Assembly (NCBI GenBank): GCA_951804985.1
Contig: OX638131.1
Span: 5,618,630 to 5,682,629, forward strand
Direction: 5' to 3'
Origin: Dryomyza anilis
Taxonomy: Eukaryota; Arthropoda; Insecta; Diptera; Dryomyzidae
Length of the DNA: 64,000 nt
How positions within the stretch are numbered: position 1 is the first letter of the stretch; every line of letters starts with the position of its first letter. Under the pieces are notes generated by a model. That model saw nothing but the letters and a program-made list of their open reading frames with translations. It ran no database searches and was not told where the DNA came from. The position numbers and the translations under genes were made by a program. Shown piece by piece: positions 11,108-21,623 of the stretch.

Positions 11108-11379
11108 TGACTTTATGTATATCGTCGTTGTAGAACGAAAAGTCACCAAATACATTTTTATGAAAAACTTAAATTTCGAGTTTGTCGATTAATATTATAA
11201 AAAGTAATTGATGCATTTTTAAAGTTGAAATGTCAATTGATAGATATACATTTTCTTATCATTTTCTTAAATCATCGTTTACAAATTGACAGATATATAA
11301 AGATTTTTGTAAATGAATATTTGGCATTTTGAAAAAGAATTTCATGACTTTTCGTTCTACAACGACGACATAAAAGATC
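11108..11379. mobile_element. MITE with GTCGTTGTAGAACGAAAAGT termini
   Basis: Near-perfect terminal inverted repeats of about 35 bp: CGTCGTTGTAGAACGAAAAG at 11122-11141 and its complement ending at about 11369, extended outward by TTTATGT/ACATAAA. The interior is AT-rich and non-coding. The superfamily is not assigned because the target-site duplication is unclear. Confidence 0.65.
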
Positions 11380-12510
11380 ATCAATAATTTTTCATTCATA
11401 TGCATTTGTTAAATTTCCCAAATTCCCAGCACTTAACATAGAACTATTGCAACTCATAAAGCGCAACAATTGCTGTTGCTGCTGCTCGTTATCCTTGACG
11501 TACGCGTGTCAATCACATAGTTTCAAGGATGCTGCGACAGCATTTTGCGCGTTTTATTAGACCCTAAATACATAAAATAGTTTTTGACAAAATTTTGCGT
11601 TTTTATGAGACTCACAAAGCGCTGCACAATATACGACGAACATCCGCAGGAGTTGCGCAGACAAAGCCTGCGACAAATTGCAGCGACTTTTGGCGGCAGT
11701 TGCTTGAATTTGAAAAATCCTTGAACTAGCAGACACAGACTGCTACTAATTCAAGGCAACTGACGTGCGTACGTCACAAAGTCATTTTTTTTTTTTACGT
11801 TTTACAACTTGTGTCAACATCCGAGGCCTTGAGACTTGAATGATGGAATTTTAAAAATACTTGGTAGCAGCGATTTTTGAAGTTCACTTAAATTTTTGAG
11901 TTATTTTGGACAAATGAATAAAATAATCCGTAATATTTAGATCAAATCCATAAACAAATTTAGATTCGATGAAATTGGTTTTTTGCTGTTCCAGAAATTC
12001 GATTTTTCAATACATAATAAACGTCTTTCAAACGAATCCAAGGCGTTAAAATTCTGTGGAATGAATTCAATTCGATTTTTGTGTATTTTTTAATATTTGA
12101 ATGTCATCGAAAGTGAATAACTTTTTTTTTTTTGTATAATAAAGATTTGAATTGAAATAATTGCAAATAATGAGCAAAATTTTCATAATCGACGAATTTG
12201 TATCGAAATATGAATTTTCAAATCAAAAATAGAACGAAAAATTGATAAACTACAAAAATACTAATTTTTCACCTTAGAATTTGTCTGACTCAAACGCCAT
12301 TGAGTCGATTTCAAGAAAAACGATAAAAAAGATTTGCATTTTCGTTAAAATAGGAGAAAATTTGCGATTTGGAGCAAAGTCGATGCGATGTTGAAAAACG
12401 GATAACGGCATTTGAAAGGGTCATATATAGTCAATTTCTAACTCCAAAATGGCGTTTGAGCCAATAAAAAGCACTCAGTTGACGATACGGAAAATATCAT
12501 AAAAAGTAGA
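11380..12510. other. Non-coding upstream DNA with repeat relics
   Basis: 11400-11860 is single-copy and GC-richer. About 11960-12180 resembles the AT-rich repeat at 3640-3930. An inverted pair TCAAACGCCATT (12290-12301) and AATGGCGTTTGA (12448-12459) frames 170 bp and may be a small MITE. No exon is apparent. Confidence 0.4.
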
Positions 12511-13372
12511 AGAGCCTGGGTAAAGTGGGAATTTGGGTAATGTGGGAAATTGCAATTTCTTGAAATGTTATTGCATTTTTAGTTAAAAAAAACGACTGTC
12601 ATGTGTTACTTAAAATGGCATCCACATTTTCATCCACGGTTTAAATCAATTCTGTACTTTCTTATTGCTTTTGGAGACCATATGAAAAAAAATTATTAAA
12701 AAAGTTTTATAGGTGGTGTTTGCTTTCAAAAAGTGTACAATTTGGATGTATTTAAATAAATAAGTATTTTTGAAATACTCGTGAATTGCATATCTTTAAG
12801 AATACAAACGGGTTTTACAAATAATTGAACGTAGAAATTGCTATATTGGTTTAGGGAATGTGGGAACCATTTTTTTTTTGTAACTACGAAACCTTTTTTA
12901 AGCAATGGAGAACGAGTATTTACATATTTTTTTTTAATTTTAATATATTGTTTCTGTTAGATATTATGAATATTCACTATTTTTTTCGTCACATTCATTT
13001 TTTGCATTACCATAATTTTTTATGTTTATTTCATTAATATTTTTTATATATACTGAATGTATTTATATTTTTTGTTGTAAAAAAAACATGAAATAATAGA
13101 GAAATAAAGAATTATTTGGCTTCTGTACAATTTTAACGTTTCCCACTTTACCCCAGGATTTTTCAAGAGTTCCGAAAATGAGCTGTTTTTAAAAAAATTG
13201 CCCAAAAATTAATTAAAAGACGATAAATTGTATTCTGTTAATGCAAAAAGTTAGATCACGACACACTCTCAATAATAGACCCTTCAAAAGAATTTTAGAA
13301 TAATGTTTAAATGCATTTTTTTTTGAAGGCAGATCAAAACGTTTCCCTCTTTACCTCAATCTACGCCATAAA
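12511..13372 (+). mobile_element. Non-autonomous element with GGGTAAAGTGGGAA ends
   Basis: Left end GGGTAAAGTGGGAATTTGGG, right end complementary (CGTTTCCCTCTTTACCTC). The interior is AT-rich with an internal CCCACTTTACCCC near 13143. A second long copy lies at 50530-51352 and a fragment at 8185-8360. There is no transposase. The terminal repeats point to a cut-and-paste DNA transposon derivative of unknown superfamily. Confidence 0.6.
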
Positions 13373-13587
13373 ATACCCCGGTATCTTGCAAAATACCAAT
13401 TAAAATCATATTAAAATTTGACATTGGCTTTTTTCTGTTCCAAAATTAAAATTTTCAAATCTAATAAAACAGATATCAATTGAATTCAAACCATTATAGT
13501 ACTTTCGAATGAATTCAATTTCATTTTTTTCTCAAATGTATAAATTTCAATCACAAATGAACAATTTATTTTTATAATAAAGAAAAT

Positions 13588-14246
13588 ATACCCAGTATGC
13601 TATTCGTTTCAATATCATTACAAAATCCAGACTAGAAGAAGGAGAAATCACGATATCATACACTTTCTCGTAGCGATATCTAGCATCAAATTGGTCTTAC
13701 ACGGTCGGTAGTTATCGAAGCGTTCTGTCGGCGTTTTCTCGGTACGAGAAGTTTCTCGAAATCAGAACGACATAAACAAAAATAAAATAATATAAAATAA
13801 AAATCAAAGTTCGGGATTGCGTGAAAAATATTGCGATATCGATACGATAAATGTTTACATATCGTATTTTGACAAAGAATTTGAATGTTTTTAAAAACTA
13901 AAATCGATAAAGCAACAAGATCAAAATTTTCATGCACGTTATTCGAGAAAACTCCGAGTCATCGGAGGTCTTCGAGTCATGACAGACTTAGTAAGAATGA
14001 AGCAAGCAAGCAATCTGCTCTATGAGCTGAATTTCGGAGTCAAAATTTTGCAATTACGCAGTCGACTTTAGTATTAAATATTTTTTTGTAATTATTTATA
14101 CCCAGTCTTTCATGTCTCGCAGCTCTTCGATGATCGACGTTTTCAAGAACCAACTGCAATAAAAAAGTTCGATCTCGTCTCGTATAATTAAAATTACGGA
14201 GAAGATACGATATTTAAATATTTATCACACGAATGGCAGACTGGGT
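13588..14246. mobile_element. TIR element with ATACCCAGT ends
   Basis: The left end ATACCCAGTATGCTATTCGT is matched by the complement of the right end (ACGAATGGCAGACTGGGTAT, ending at 14246). Interior sequence around GTTCTGTCGGCGTTTTCTCG recurs at 30340-30365, indicating a dispersed family. The minus-strand 83-residue frame inside is not recognisable. 13373-13587 is AT-rich and partly similar to the 3640-3930 repeat. Confidence 0.5.
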
Positions 14247-15070
14247 ATGTAATCTGTATGCGAAATATCCTAGTAGATGAAATAAAATAAAATGAAAAAT
14301 TTAAAAATTTAGAAATAATGCCCAAAACATTTTATTATGGTCAACATTCTCATTTTTTAAACAAACCACTGCAATTTTCAGCTCAACAGATACCATCACT
14401 GAAATCATACAAAGAATGATAAAAGTCTAAGAAAATATGCTGCGTATCCTGCGGCATTCAAGAAACTCAACACACCGCCCGTTCAGCGGAACACCTCGAC
14501 AAACGGCTCGGAACAAGCGGCATGTGAAACAAGAAATTTCGACAAAGGCCACTACTAAACAATAGCGGCGGCGGCAGACATTTTTAACTCAACAACGGCG
14601 ATGGGGAGAAAATTTGTAAAATCGACAAAATATATGTGGAAAAAATTGAGCTTGGCAAACCACAGAAACGTTTACACATAATAACCGCGATACGAATACG
14701 GTGGCCAAAACGAGACAGACGCAGTGCCTGTGCGACTGAAAGAGCAACACGGGTGCCGACATTTTTAATTGAAGATGAATTATTACAAGCGACGAGTACG
14801 ACGACGACGATGATGATGACTCTGACGACTCTGGCGTTGAGTGGTCGTTACCTCAGCCCGCATGAGTAACACCAACAACAAAACAAAAAAAGAATGAGCA
14901 AAAAATACTCCAACTAGAGCATGGTTGGGTGGTTGACTGCAGCCCAACCATAGCGCACTATAGTTGTCACACTCGCACACACAGTGCGGCTGCCTGCAGT
15001 TGTGCTCGCTCACGCGGCGGAGCACAAAATAAAACTCAAAAATTCATATATGAATCAAATTGGATAAAAA
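14247..15070 (+). promoter_or_regulatory. 5' flank of the T-box gene
   Basis: Single-copy sequence that becomes GC-richer from 14440, with CGG and ACG runs (14560-14600, 14788-14812) and no repeat-family matches. It directly precedes the predicted transcription start and is the likely proximal regulatory region. Short frames here have arginine/threonine-rich, low-complexity composition and are not believed. Confidence 0.4.
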
Positions 15071-15354
15071 GTATCTCAACAGCGTACACGATAAAAAGTA
15101 TCTCAACCTATGAGTATCTTTTGTGTGCAGCTAGCGCACTCGCTTGCACTACCATATAATATATATAGCTGTTTGCTCTGACTTGCGAGTGTGGCCATAC
15201 TGTGCAAGATATCAGATACAAGATACAAGTTACCCTCTCTCTGTGCACGGGCAAATGGTGAGGGCAACAACAATTTGTACAGCGACGACTGGTTTTTCAT
15301 TTGTTGGCAATTTGGTCGTTTTGCTTCTAAGTTACTTCGCTGGCCTACAACGAT

Positions 15355-15361
15355 TCAGTTC
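15355..15361 (+). promoter_or_regulatory. Candidate initiator of the T-box gene
   Basis: TCAGTTC matches the fly initiator TCAKTY, with the A at 15357. It would give a 363-nt leader before the ATG at 15720. There is no TATA box 25-30 bp upstream and the downstream element region is only a partial match. Confidence 0.3.
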
Positions 15362-15719
15362 GTCGTCGTTTGCCTTACGTTGCGCACACGTATCTCCTTC
15401 GTGTATCTTAAAGAACGTCGCCGTTATTTGTATCTGTAGCTTTAGTTACTATAACAAAATATAGAAAAAACGACAACAGTTTAACGTCGGCATATTAAGA
15501 AAACTAAAAAGCACCAAACAATTGCAAAAGAATACAAATTTTAAAATTTGTTAAAGTGTTTGAAAAAAAAGTATCTGCAAGTTATCTAAAATAAAAACAA
15601 AAAAGCATGCTTAAGCTTTAAAAAAAGCAGTTATTAAAGTGTTACAAAAGTGCATTTGTTTCAAAAATATAAAAAAAAAAACAATAAAATAAACAACAGA
15701 AAAAACTAAACTGGCCAAA

Positions 15720-15885
15720 ATGCTTGTTGGCTCACATCCGTATCTCGGCGTTGCCAACAATGGCACCACCACCACCACAGCGCCGGGCAGCAAAAATGCC
15801 GCCGGTGCAGCAACGGATTTCTCGATAGCAGCCATCATGGCGCGTGAGGATGCCTCCAGTCGGGAGTCGTCGGTGCGCAGTGCAA
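15720..15885 (+). CDS. H15: T-box gene, coding exon 1
   Basis: Encodes residues 1-55 plus the first base of codon 56, including a Thr-rich stretch and the eh1 motif FSIAAIM. The donor is CAA|GTAAGT with GT at 15886-15887. One GTATCT of the promoter cluster (15740-15745) lies in coding sequence, spanning Pro-Tyr-Leu codons. Confidence 0.85.
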
Positions 15886-18800
15886 GTAAGTTCAACATGA
15901 TGAGAAATAGTGTTGTAGATACAAATGCAAAAAGAGATAATACAAAAAAAAGAACAATTTATACAGAAATAACTGTTTTTACAATAACTTGTTCAAAATA
16001 TTTAAAGATTTTGCTGTTAAATTGCAGCTTAAGATACAATTTTCGCCTCTAGATACAAACAGTGTATCTCATGGATGCATTAAAAACTTAAAATGTATTT
16101 CTTTAACATGTTTTCTAACATAAATAATCTGCAGTTAAATAATATTCTAATAACTGCTATTAAAATTGCATTCGAGGCAAAATAGGTGCTATAGATACCG
16201 CTTTTACAAGTATCTCAAAGTTGCAATTGTACAACAAAGCAGCATTTAAAACAACAAATAATTTTTTTGTGATTTTTTAACAGCAAAGCTGTTTGTTTTG
16301 AATGCTACAACTAATGTATCTCAAAGATACAAATGTATCTCAGCGCTATAATTTTATAAAGCGCTCGCTGCCAAAGTAAACAGTAAAATTTAAAATTAGT
16401 TTAACATTTATATTTTATGCTAAATGCTTTTTAAAGTTGTTTAAAGCGGTTTTAAACTGATTTGCACAGCATGTTGTCGTCGCCGGTCGTTTGTCTGCGC
16501 CCAAGACAAAGCCGCGCTTGTTATCACAAACAATAACTTGCTATGCTAATAATCTCAATGATGTGTTAAATTTTATTGATTCTAATTTGAATGTGCCCGC
16601 TTTGGCGAACTTTTGAACAAAAGACGAATTTTAAAAAATCAATATTTGCTATTTTTTTGTAGCGCTTTTTGTGCGCTTAAACATATTAAATTAAAGACTT
16701 AATTAGTTTGCGTCGAAAAATGTTAAAAGATGCTAATTATTGATTTTTTTCAATCACGTTTTACGATGCTGCTAATTAAGCGCTGATTGTTGGCTGCATA
16801 TATTAAGGCTTAACCGGCCGTTTAAAGAGAAGCTAATTTATGAAGTGACGATGTTAAAATTGTTATTAAAAAAATGCTGAACTTTTATTAATTACGCAAC
16901 TCTTTGCTTACAGGTCCCATTTCCGTTGAGGATGAGGTCGATGTCGACGTTGTCGATTGCAGTGACTCTGAGGAGCCACCCAGCAAATCGCGACGCATCG
17001 CTAACCATCATCACCATCAACAACAGCAGCAGCTCAATAACAGCGCTGCCAGCAACACATCACAACAACAGCAGCAGCATCACCAACATCATCATCATCA
17101 TCACAGCAACCAACTCAACAGCAGCACCACCAGCAGCCAAGGTCGCTCGACGCCGCCGCAAAGTCCCGGCACCGATAACGAAGAGCGGCTGACGCCAGAG
17201 CCGGTGCAAAAGACGCCCAAAATCGTGGGCTCCTGCAATTGTGATGAGTTGAAGCCAGTGCAATGCCACTTGGAGACCAAAGAGCTGTGGGATCGCTTCC
17301 ATGAGTTGGGCACTGAGATGATCATCACTAAAACTGGAAGGTAGGTTCAGCAAACCAATGAGACAAAGTTCTCCATAGGGCATATGAGAAAAGATAAGGG
17401 GAATAAACAAAAGTGTACTTGCCGACGGTAAATTTCGAAGTTTATCATATAACGGCTCACGTTATGACAGGGTAAAAATCCAATATGATCAATCTTCAAA
17501 ATACTATGTAATGTTTTGCCGTCGGCACATTTTAATATATTTTCCTAAATCCCGCTCTAACAAAAAAGATTTTGAAATAGCATTTTTCAGCACAAAAACC
17601 TTGTAGTGTCAACAAAAATTTCGCACACTTTAAAAATGATACCATTTAACTATTATTCAAAGGGTTTCTCGGAAACTACAGATCGTGTGCGGTCTTCAAG
17701 CATAAAAATCATTAGTACCCGTCCTTTTCTAGTTGAGACTGTGAGCTGTCAGTAAGTAGCACAATGTGTCTCGAAAACGAGTCACAGACTCCTACATGTC
17801 TAGAACAATCAATCTTGCACTATTTCCTACTTGATTCAAATCACTTGCCCATAGTAGTGCCAAGAAGGTGCCAAATAATGCAAAAAGAAGGCAATACAGA
17901 CAACATGAGTTTTCCCACTGACCACACACACAAAAATAACTACAACGCATTTAGAGTAGGAACAACCCCTCCTTGTGTACATTTCGAACTTGTTTACAGA
18001 CATTTTCTTTTATACATTTTTTTTTGTTTTTGGTTTGTGTCTCTTCGTGAGTCCCTAATAATATTGTAAAAATCACACCTAACAATCAGGGCGGTCCCCG
18101 TAGCTAATACCATTGTGCTACAGTTTTAGTTTTCTTCGAGCATTATGTCATTCACAGCGGTTTTATAGGATTTTTCATGCAGCAGGTATTAAGCCTATTA
18201 AAACCGTAGGATACGCGTATTGTTGGCTAAGAAAAACCCCCCTCTATTTTGATTTAAATGACACTTTTAAACGCATATATTATAGTTTTAGACATTTGAT
18301 TTTTGTTCTTTTTTTTAAATTTTCATTTTTACTAATCAATATTTTTCCAATTCTTTTATTTACAGACGCATGTTTCCCACTGTACGCGTCAGTTTTTCCG
18401 GACCTCTACGTCAGATTCAACCTGCCGATCGTTATGCCGTGCTCATCGATATCGTGCCCATGGATTCGAAGCGCTATCGTTATGCATACCATCGCTCTGC
18501 CTGGCTGGTAGCCGGCAAGGCAGATCCCGCACCGCCGGCACGTCTCTATGCGCATCCTGACAGCCCCTTCAGCTGTGAGGCGCTGCGTAAGCAGGTCATC
18601 TCCTTCGAGAAGGTGAAGCTGACGAACAACGAGATGGATAAAAATGGACAGGTAGGTTTCAAAACTATTAAAATTATAAAATTTAAAGAGTTTAATAACT
18701 TGAAAGCCCTTTGAAACATTGTTTTGGGGTTGGCAACATTGTGCAATGTTGCTGCAACATTGCCAAATGTTGCCACACTACACAGTCGGCTGCCATTATT

Positions 18801-20158
18801 CAGTTTTCTGTACATAGCAACCTGCTGACGCGTTTTTTCCACATGCACTCACTTTATGTACAGACTTTTGTAGAGTAGAGCGTAGAGTATTTCGCGTACT
18901 CAATGCGCATGTCATACACTTCAGTTATTTATGAAATGTTGTTTAGGTTCAAGATTCTCGTATATTTTTTTACACTACACTAAAAGGGAAAAGGTATACT
19001 CAAATTGTGCAACCGTTTCTCATACTCAAAAAGAGTTGGAATAGTATATTTATTCCTGATCATTTGATTTAGTGATGTCCGTCTGTCTGTTTGTTTGAAA
19101 TCATGGTTACAGAAAAACAAGAAGCGCCAGATGAAATAAATTCGGAACTTAGATTACAAGTCTAATAACGCTACTTGGTATTAAAAATGGGCGTGATCGG
19201 ATCACTACCAAATTGATCCACCCATTTTTGTACACATATTCCATATAAATTTAGAAAACTACCAGATACTTTAATTTCACCTTCTAACTACAATCTTATA
19301 ATGCTTACAAAGTTCATTAAATCAAAATACCTCTATTTTTTATATACATTCTTGTATAATTGACTAACCTCAAATTTCCCTCTCTTCCATTTGCAGATTG
19401 TTTTAAACTCAATGCATCGCTATCAGCCACGCATTCATCTGGTGCGTCTCAGCCACGGCCAGAGCATACCCTCCAACCCCAAGGAGCTGCAAGAGCTCGA
19501 CCACAAGACCTATGTCTTTCCCGAGACCGTCTTCACCGCCGTCACCGCCTACCAGAATCAGCTGATCACCAAACTGAAGATCGACTCGAATCCCTTTGCC
19601 AAGGGTTTCCGCGACTCTTCACGTCTGACCGATTTCGATCGCGATCCCATGGAGGCGCTGCTGCTGGAGCAGCAATTGCGCTCACCGCTACGTCTCTTTC
19701 CCGATCCGCTGATGCAACAGTTCGCGCAGCAAGGTGCCGACCCCACCTCAATGGCCATTTTCGAGAAAGCACGCCAGCATCTGCAGATGTTCGGCAGCAA
19801 TTCGCCGTATGCGCAGCTCATGATGCCACAGATGTATCAGCAGGCACCGCCGCCACCCGGTCTGGGCGCCTTTCACATGTTCCAGCAGCAGTGGCCGCAG
19901 CTGACGGCCGGCTTTTTGGCCAGCGCCAATCAGCAGGCGCAACTGCAGCAACAGGCCGCCGTCGCACAGGCTGCTGCAGCGCAGGCCGCCGCCGCACACG
20001 CCAATCGTACACCTCCGCCGCCACCCACAGCTTCGACGCCCTCGTCCACATCGTCGGGTTCACCATCGCCCGATATGCGGCCGCGTCAATTTCAGCGCTT
20101 CAGCCCCTACCAGCTGCCGCAGCAGCATTCGCCAGCAGCGCGCAGTCCACAGAATTAA
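15720..20158 (+). CDS. H15: Tbx20-type T-box transcription factor (H15/midline)
   Basis: Nuclear DNA-binding regulator of the Tbx20 subfamily; fly H15 and midline act in heart, nerve cord, segment and ventral limb patterning. Coding exons 15720-15885, 16914-17340, 18366-18651 and 19397-20158 join in frame (1641 nt, 546 residues plus stop), all with GT-AG introns. The ATG has a good fly context (CCAAAATG). Residues 34-40 (FSIAAIM) form an eh1 Groucho-binding motif. Residues 60-75 are acidic ([11 protein letters not shown]), followed by a His/Gln-rich stretch. The T-box spans about 173-369 ([17 protein letters not shown] to [11 protein letters not shown]) and is complete. The C-terminus is Gln/Ala/Pro-rich with [15 protein letters not shown]. 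The acidic motif and C-terminus match my memory of Drosophila H15 (660 residues) better than midline, but the paralogue call needs a tree. The protein is shorter than H15 mainly in its low-complexity parts. Confidence 0.93.
15886..16913 (+). other. Intron 1 of the T-box gene
   Basis: 1028 bp. The first half carries ten of the nineteen GTATCT/AGATAC motifs. The second half (16700-16894) has four TAATTA homeodomain cores at about 16700, 16734, 16773 and 16889. There are no mobile-element matches, consistent with a constrained, regulatory intron. Confidence 0.6.
16914..17340 (+). CDS. H15: T-box gene, coding exon 2
   Basis: Acceptor TTGCTTACAG ends at 16913. The exon completes Ser56 and runs to the first two bases of Arg198, encoding the acidic block, the His/Gln repeats (CAT/CAC and CAG/CAA runs, 17008-17106) and the start of the T-box. 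The donor is GGAAG|GTAGGT. A TTG just upstream is not a start codon; the true frame continues from exon 1. Confidence 0.92.
17341..18365 (+). other. Intron 2 of the T-box gene
   Basis: 1025 bp, AT-rich towards the 3' end. It holds a small inverted-repeat unit (17418-17527) and one perfect T-box half-site TCACACCT at 18073-18080. Open frames inside are not conserved protein. Confidence 0.7.
17418..17527. repeat. 110-bp inverted repeat with TGCCGACGG ends
   Basis: TGCCGACGGTAAA at the left is mirrored by TTTTGCCGTCGGCA at the right. This is a short MITE-like hairpin within intron 2; no second copy was noticed in the window. Confidence 0.5.
18366..18651 (+). CDS. H15: T-box gene, coding exon 3
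   Basis: Acceptor TTTATTTACAG ends at 18365. The exon encodes residues 198-293, the central T-box ([42 protein letters not shown] segments). The donor is ACAG|GTAGGT, phase 0. Confidence 0.95.
18732..18774. repeat. Nested GCAACATT/AATGTTGC palindromes in intron 3
   Basis: Four alternating copies: GGCAACATT, GCAATGTTGC, GCAACATTGC and AATGTTGCC in 43 bp. The outer and inner pairs each form a stem. It could be a structured intronic element, a paired binding site, or a small repeat. Confidence 0.5.
18966..19300 (+). mobile_element. Degenerate DINE-1-like relic in intron 3
   Basis: Carries, in the family order, ACACTACACTAAAAGGG, then TATATTTATTCCTGATCATT, then GTCCGTCTGTCTGT and an ATGGGCGTGATCGGATCA block. 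It is much diverged from the copies at 6.7 and 29.2 kb, so it is an old insertion. Most of the rest of intron 3 (18652-19396) is AT-rich. Confidence 0.6.
19397..20158 (+). CDS. H15: T-box gene, coding exon 4 and stop
   Basis: Acceptor CCATTTGCAG ends at 19396. The exon encodes residues 294-546: the rest of the T-box ([20 protein letters not shown]) to about residue 369, then the low-complexity C-terminal region, ending TAA at 20156-20158. A 297-residue frame at 19360-20253 is only the +1 shadow of this exon. Confidence 0.95.
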   Translation: MVLNSMHRYQPRIHLVRLSHGQSIPSNPKELQELDHKTYVFPETVFTAVTAYQNQLITKLKIDSNPFAKGFRDSSRLTDFDRDPMEALLLEQQLRSPLRLFPDPLMQQFAQQGADPTSMAIFEKARQHLQMFGSNSPYAQLMMPQMYQQAPPPPGLGAFHMFQQQWPQLTAGFLASANQQAQLQQQAAVAQAAAAQAAAAHANRTPPPPPTASTPSSTSSGSPSPDMRPRQFQRFSPYQLPQQHSPAARSPQN

Positions 20159-20850
20159 ATGTGAACGGACGGCGGACGGACTCATGTAAAAGTGCAGCAG
20201 CCAAAAACAGTATTAAAAACAAAATTCGCAAAATTGAAATAATTGTAAATTAAATTGTTGATTTTTCTATTGATTCTAATTATGTTTTTTCTAATCAAAA
20301 AATAAAAAAAAACAAAAAATCTTTTTTCACAAATTGTTCAAAACTCTTTAAACTTTTCGACGCAATGTACAGAGCAAAATCTGCGTCGTCAGTCGTACCC
20401 GAGATTTAGTTAATTTGTATATTTTATGTATTTATTTAAATGAATTTGTTTAGTTTTTAAAATAGTTTAGTTTTTTTTTTTATTTGTAAAATTTGTTTAT
20501 TGTTCAAAAACGTATCTCAGTGTAAAGTTAGAAATAACTATCGGACATGGCAAAGACGGCCTATTATATAGTATAACCTACTATCTGATAATTAAACTAA
20601 TAATAAAAATGTTTATATGTATTTAGTTGTAGAATTTATTTATAAATGCTTTATAGTGTGAGTAAATTAAAATATATATATTGTAACATGTAGATGCTTA
20701 AATATATATGAAATAAATTAAATTAAATTGGGCAAATCAATGCAAGAAGAAAATCAAAAATTATAAATTATATCAAAGCGAAAAAAGAAAATCATGAAAA
20801 ACCTAATAAAAATTCCAAAATTTAATTAAAAAAAAACAAGTGGTGTTTAT
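20159..20850 (+). other. 3' untranslated region and polyadenylation signals
   Basis: AT-rich trailer after the stop. AATAAA hexamers occur at 20301-20306, 20602-20607, 20712-20717 and 20805-20810; which is used cannot be told from sequence. A stray GTATCT is at 20512-20517. Confidence 0.55.
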
Positions 20851-20854
20851 TTTA

Positions 20855-21230
20855 TTTATTTCAATTTAAAAGGGACTTTAGGAAATGGCAGACAATATAT
20901 TGAGTTCTTGATTCAAAATTGTATATTAAACTTTTTTGAATTCGGAAATGTTTGGCAGTTAAGTTTCTGAGATATTCTGACCAAATTGGAGATTAATCTG
21001 ATTCGATTTAGGAACAGTCAAGATTTATATTTCGAATTACACATTTCAATTTAAAAGGTGTATCATAAAAACGGAAGACAATCATAAATGATATAGATAA
21101 AACATTTCAGATTTATCTCTTTCGATTTTGAAAACTTTTGGCAGTCAAGTTTCTGAGATATAGCTAAACAATTTGTGATGTATCATTTTCCATTTAGTTT
21201 ACTAAATTCTTCTTTACACGGTAAGTGCAT
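20855..21230 (+). repeat. Two diverged direct copies of a 186-bp unit
   Basis: The segments TTTCAATTTAAAAGG and TTTGGCAGTYAAGTTTCTGA recur at an offset of about 186 bp, with many differences between the copies. They lie just beyond the T-box gene's last polyadenylation signal. Confidence 0.55.
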
Positions 21231-21299
21231 TGAAAACTACAAAATACTATTGAAAAATATTGAAAACTATTTGATATTTAGAAGTTTATATGAAATTTA

Positions 21300-21610
21300 G
21301 TAGCCGCGGTAGCTCAGTGGTTAGTGCGTTGGACTGCGAGCCGAAAGGTCCCCGGTTCAAGCCTGGACTGGGGCTAACAACATCTTTTCATAGAAACATT
21401 TTTCTATACCGCACTACCTCTCGTCAGTAAATGGCAAACCTACGAGAGAAAACCATTGCCTATGAAAAGCTCTCAACCGCCGTTCAGATTCGTCAATAAA
21501 ATGTAGGTCCCACCACTTTGAGTACAAACATAACACGCACAGCTCAAAATGGTGAGAGAGCTCGGCCTAAATTCTTATAGGACTGTAGTGCCAAACTATT
21601 ATTATTATAT
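21300..21610 (+). mobile_element. tRNA-derived SINE (family A), full length
   Basis: The head resembles a tRNA with pol III boxes: TAGCTCAGTGGTTAGTGCG (A box) and GGTTCAAGCCT (B box). The body includes CATAGAAACATTTTTCTATA and GGTGAGAGAGCTCGGCCTAA, and the tail is (ATT)n. It is flanked by a 13-bp target-site duplication, TATATGAAATTTA (21287-21299 and 21611-21623). It needs a LINE partner for movement and encodes no protein. Other copies: 28116-28416, 34568-34865 and 52776-54160, with fragments at 58.1 and 59.3 kb. Confidence 0.85.
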
Positions 21611-21623
21611 TATATGAAATTTA

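Larger units (their letters stand above)
15071..16340. promoter_or_regulatory. Dense GTATCT/AGATAC motif cluster around the T-box promoter
   Basis: Nineteen exact GTATCT or AGATAC hexamers start at 15071, 15098, 15114, 15214, 15221, 15390, 15403, 15430, 15571, 15740, 15917, 16032, 16051, 16064, 16193, 16210, 16316, 16325 and 16335. The extended consensus is TGTATCT[CT]. Chance gives about one or two in this length. The cluster covers the promoter, leader, first exon and first half of intron 1 and falls on both strands. It resembles no core-promoter element I know. GATA and Six factors bind partly similar words (WGATAR, TGATAC), so the binder is unknown. Confidence 0.6.

Noticed and set aside
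18073..18080. T-box half-sites (here and at 1132) as evidence of autoregulation
   Set aside because: Two perfect octamers in 64 kb are what chance predicts, and they are not clustered.
19360..20253. 297-residue open frame overlapping the last T-box exon
   Set aside because: It is the +1 shadow of exon 4, kept open by GC-rich codons. Its Arg/Ser/Ala-rich product has no domain, while the other frame is an unmistakable T-box.
21301..21375. tRNA gene candidates at the SINE heads (also 28.4, 34.8, 52.8 and 53.4 kb)
   Set aside because: A and B boxes are present, but the cloverleaf pairing is imperfect and each head is fused to a SINE body, tail and target-site duplication, so these are SINEs and not functional tRNAs.
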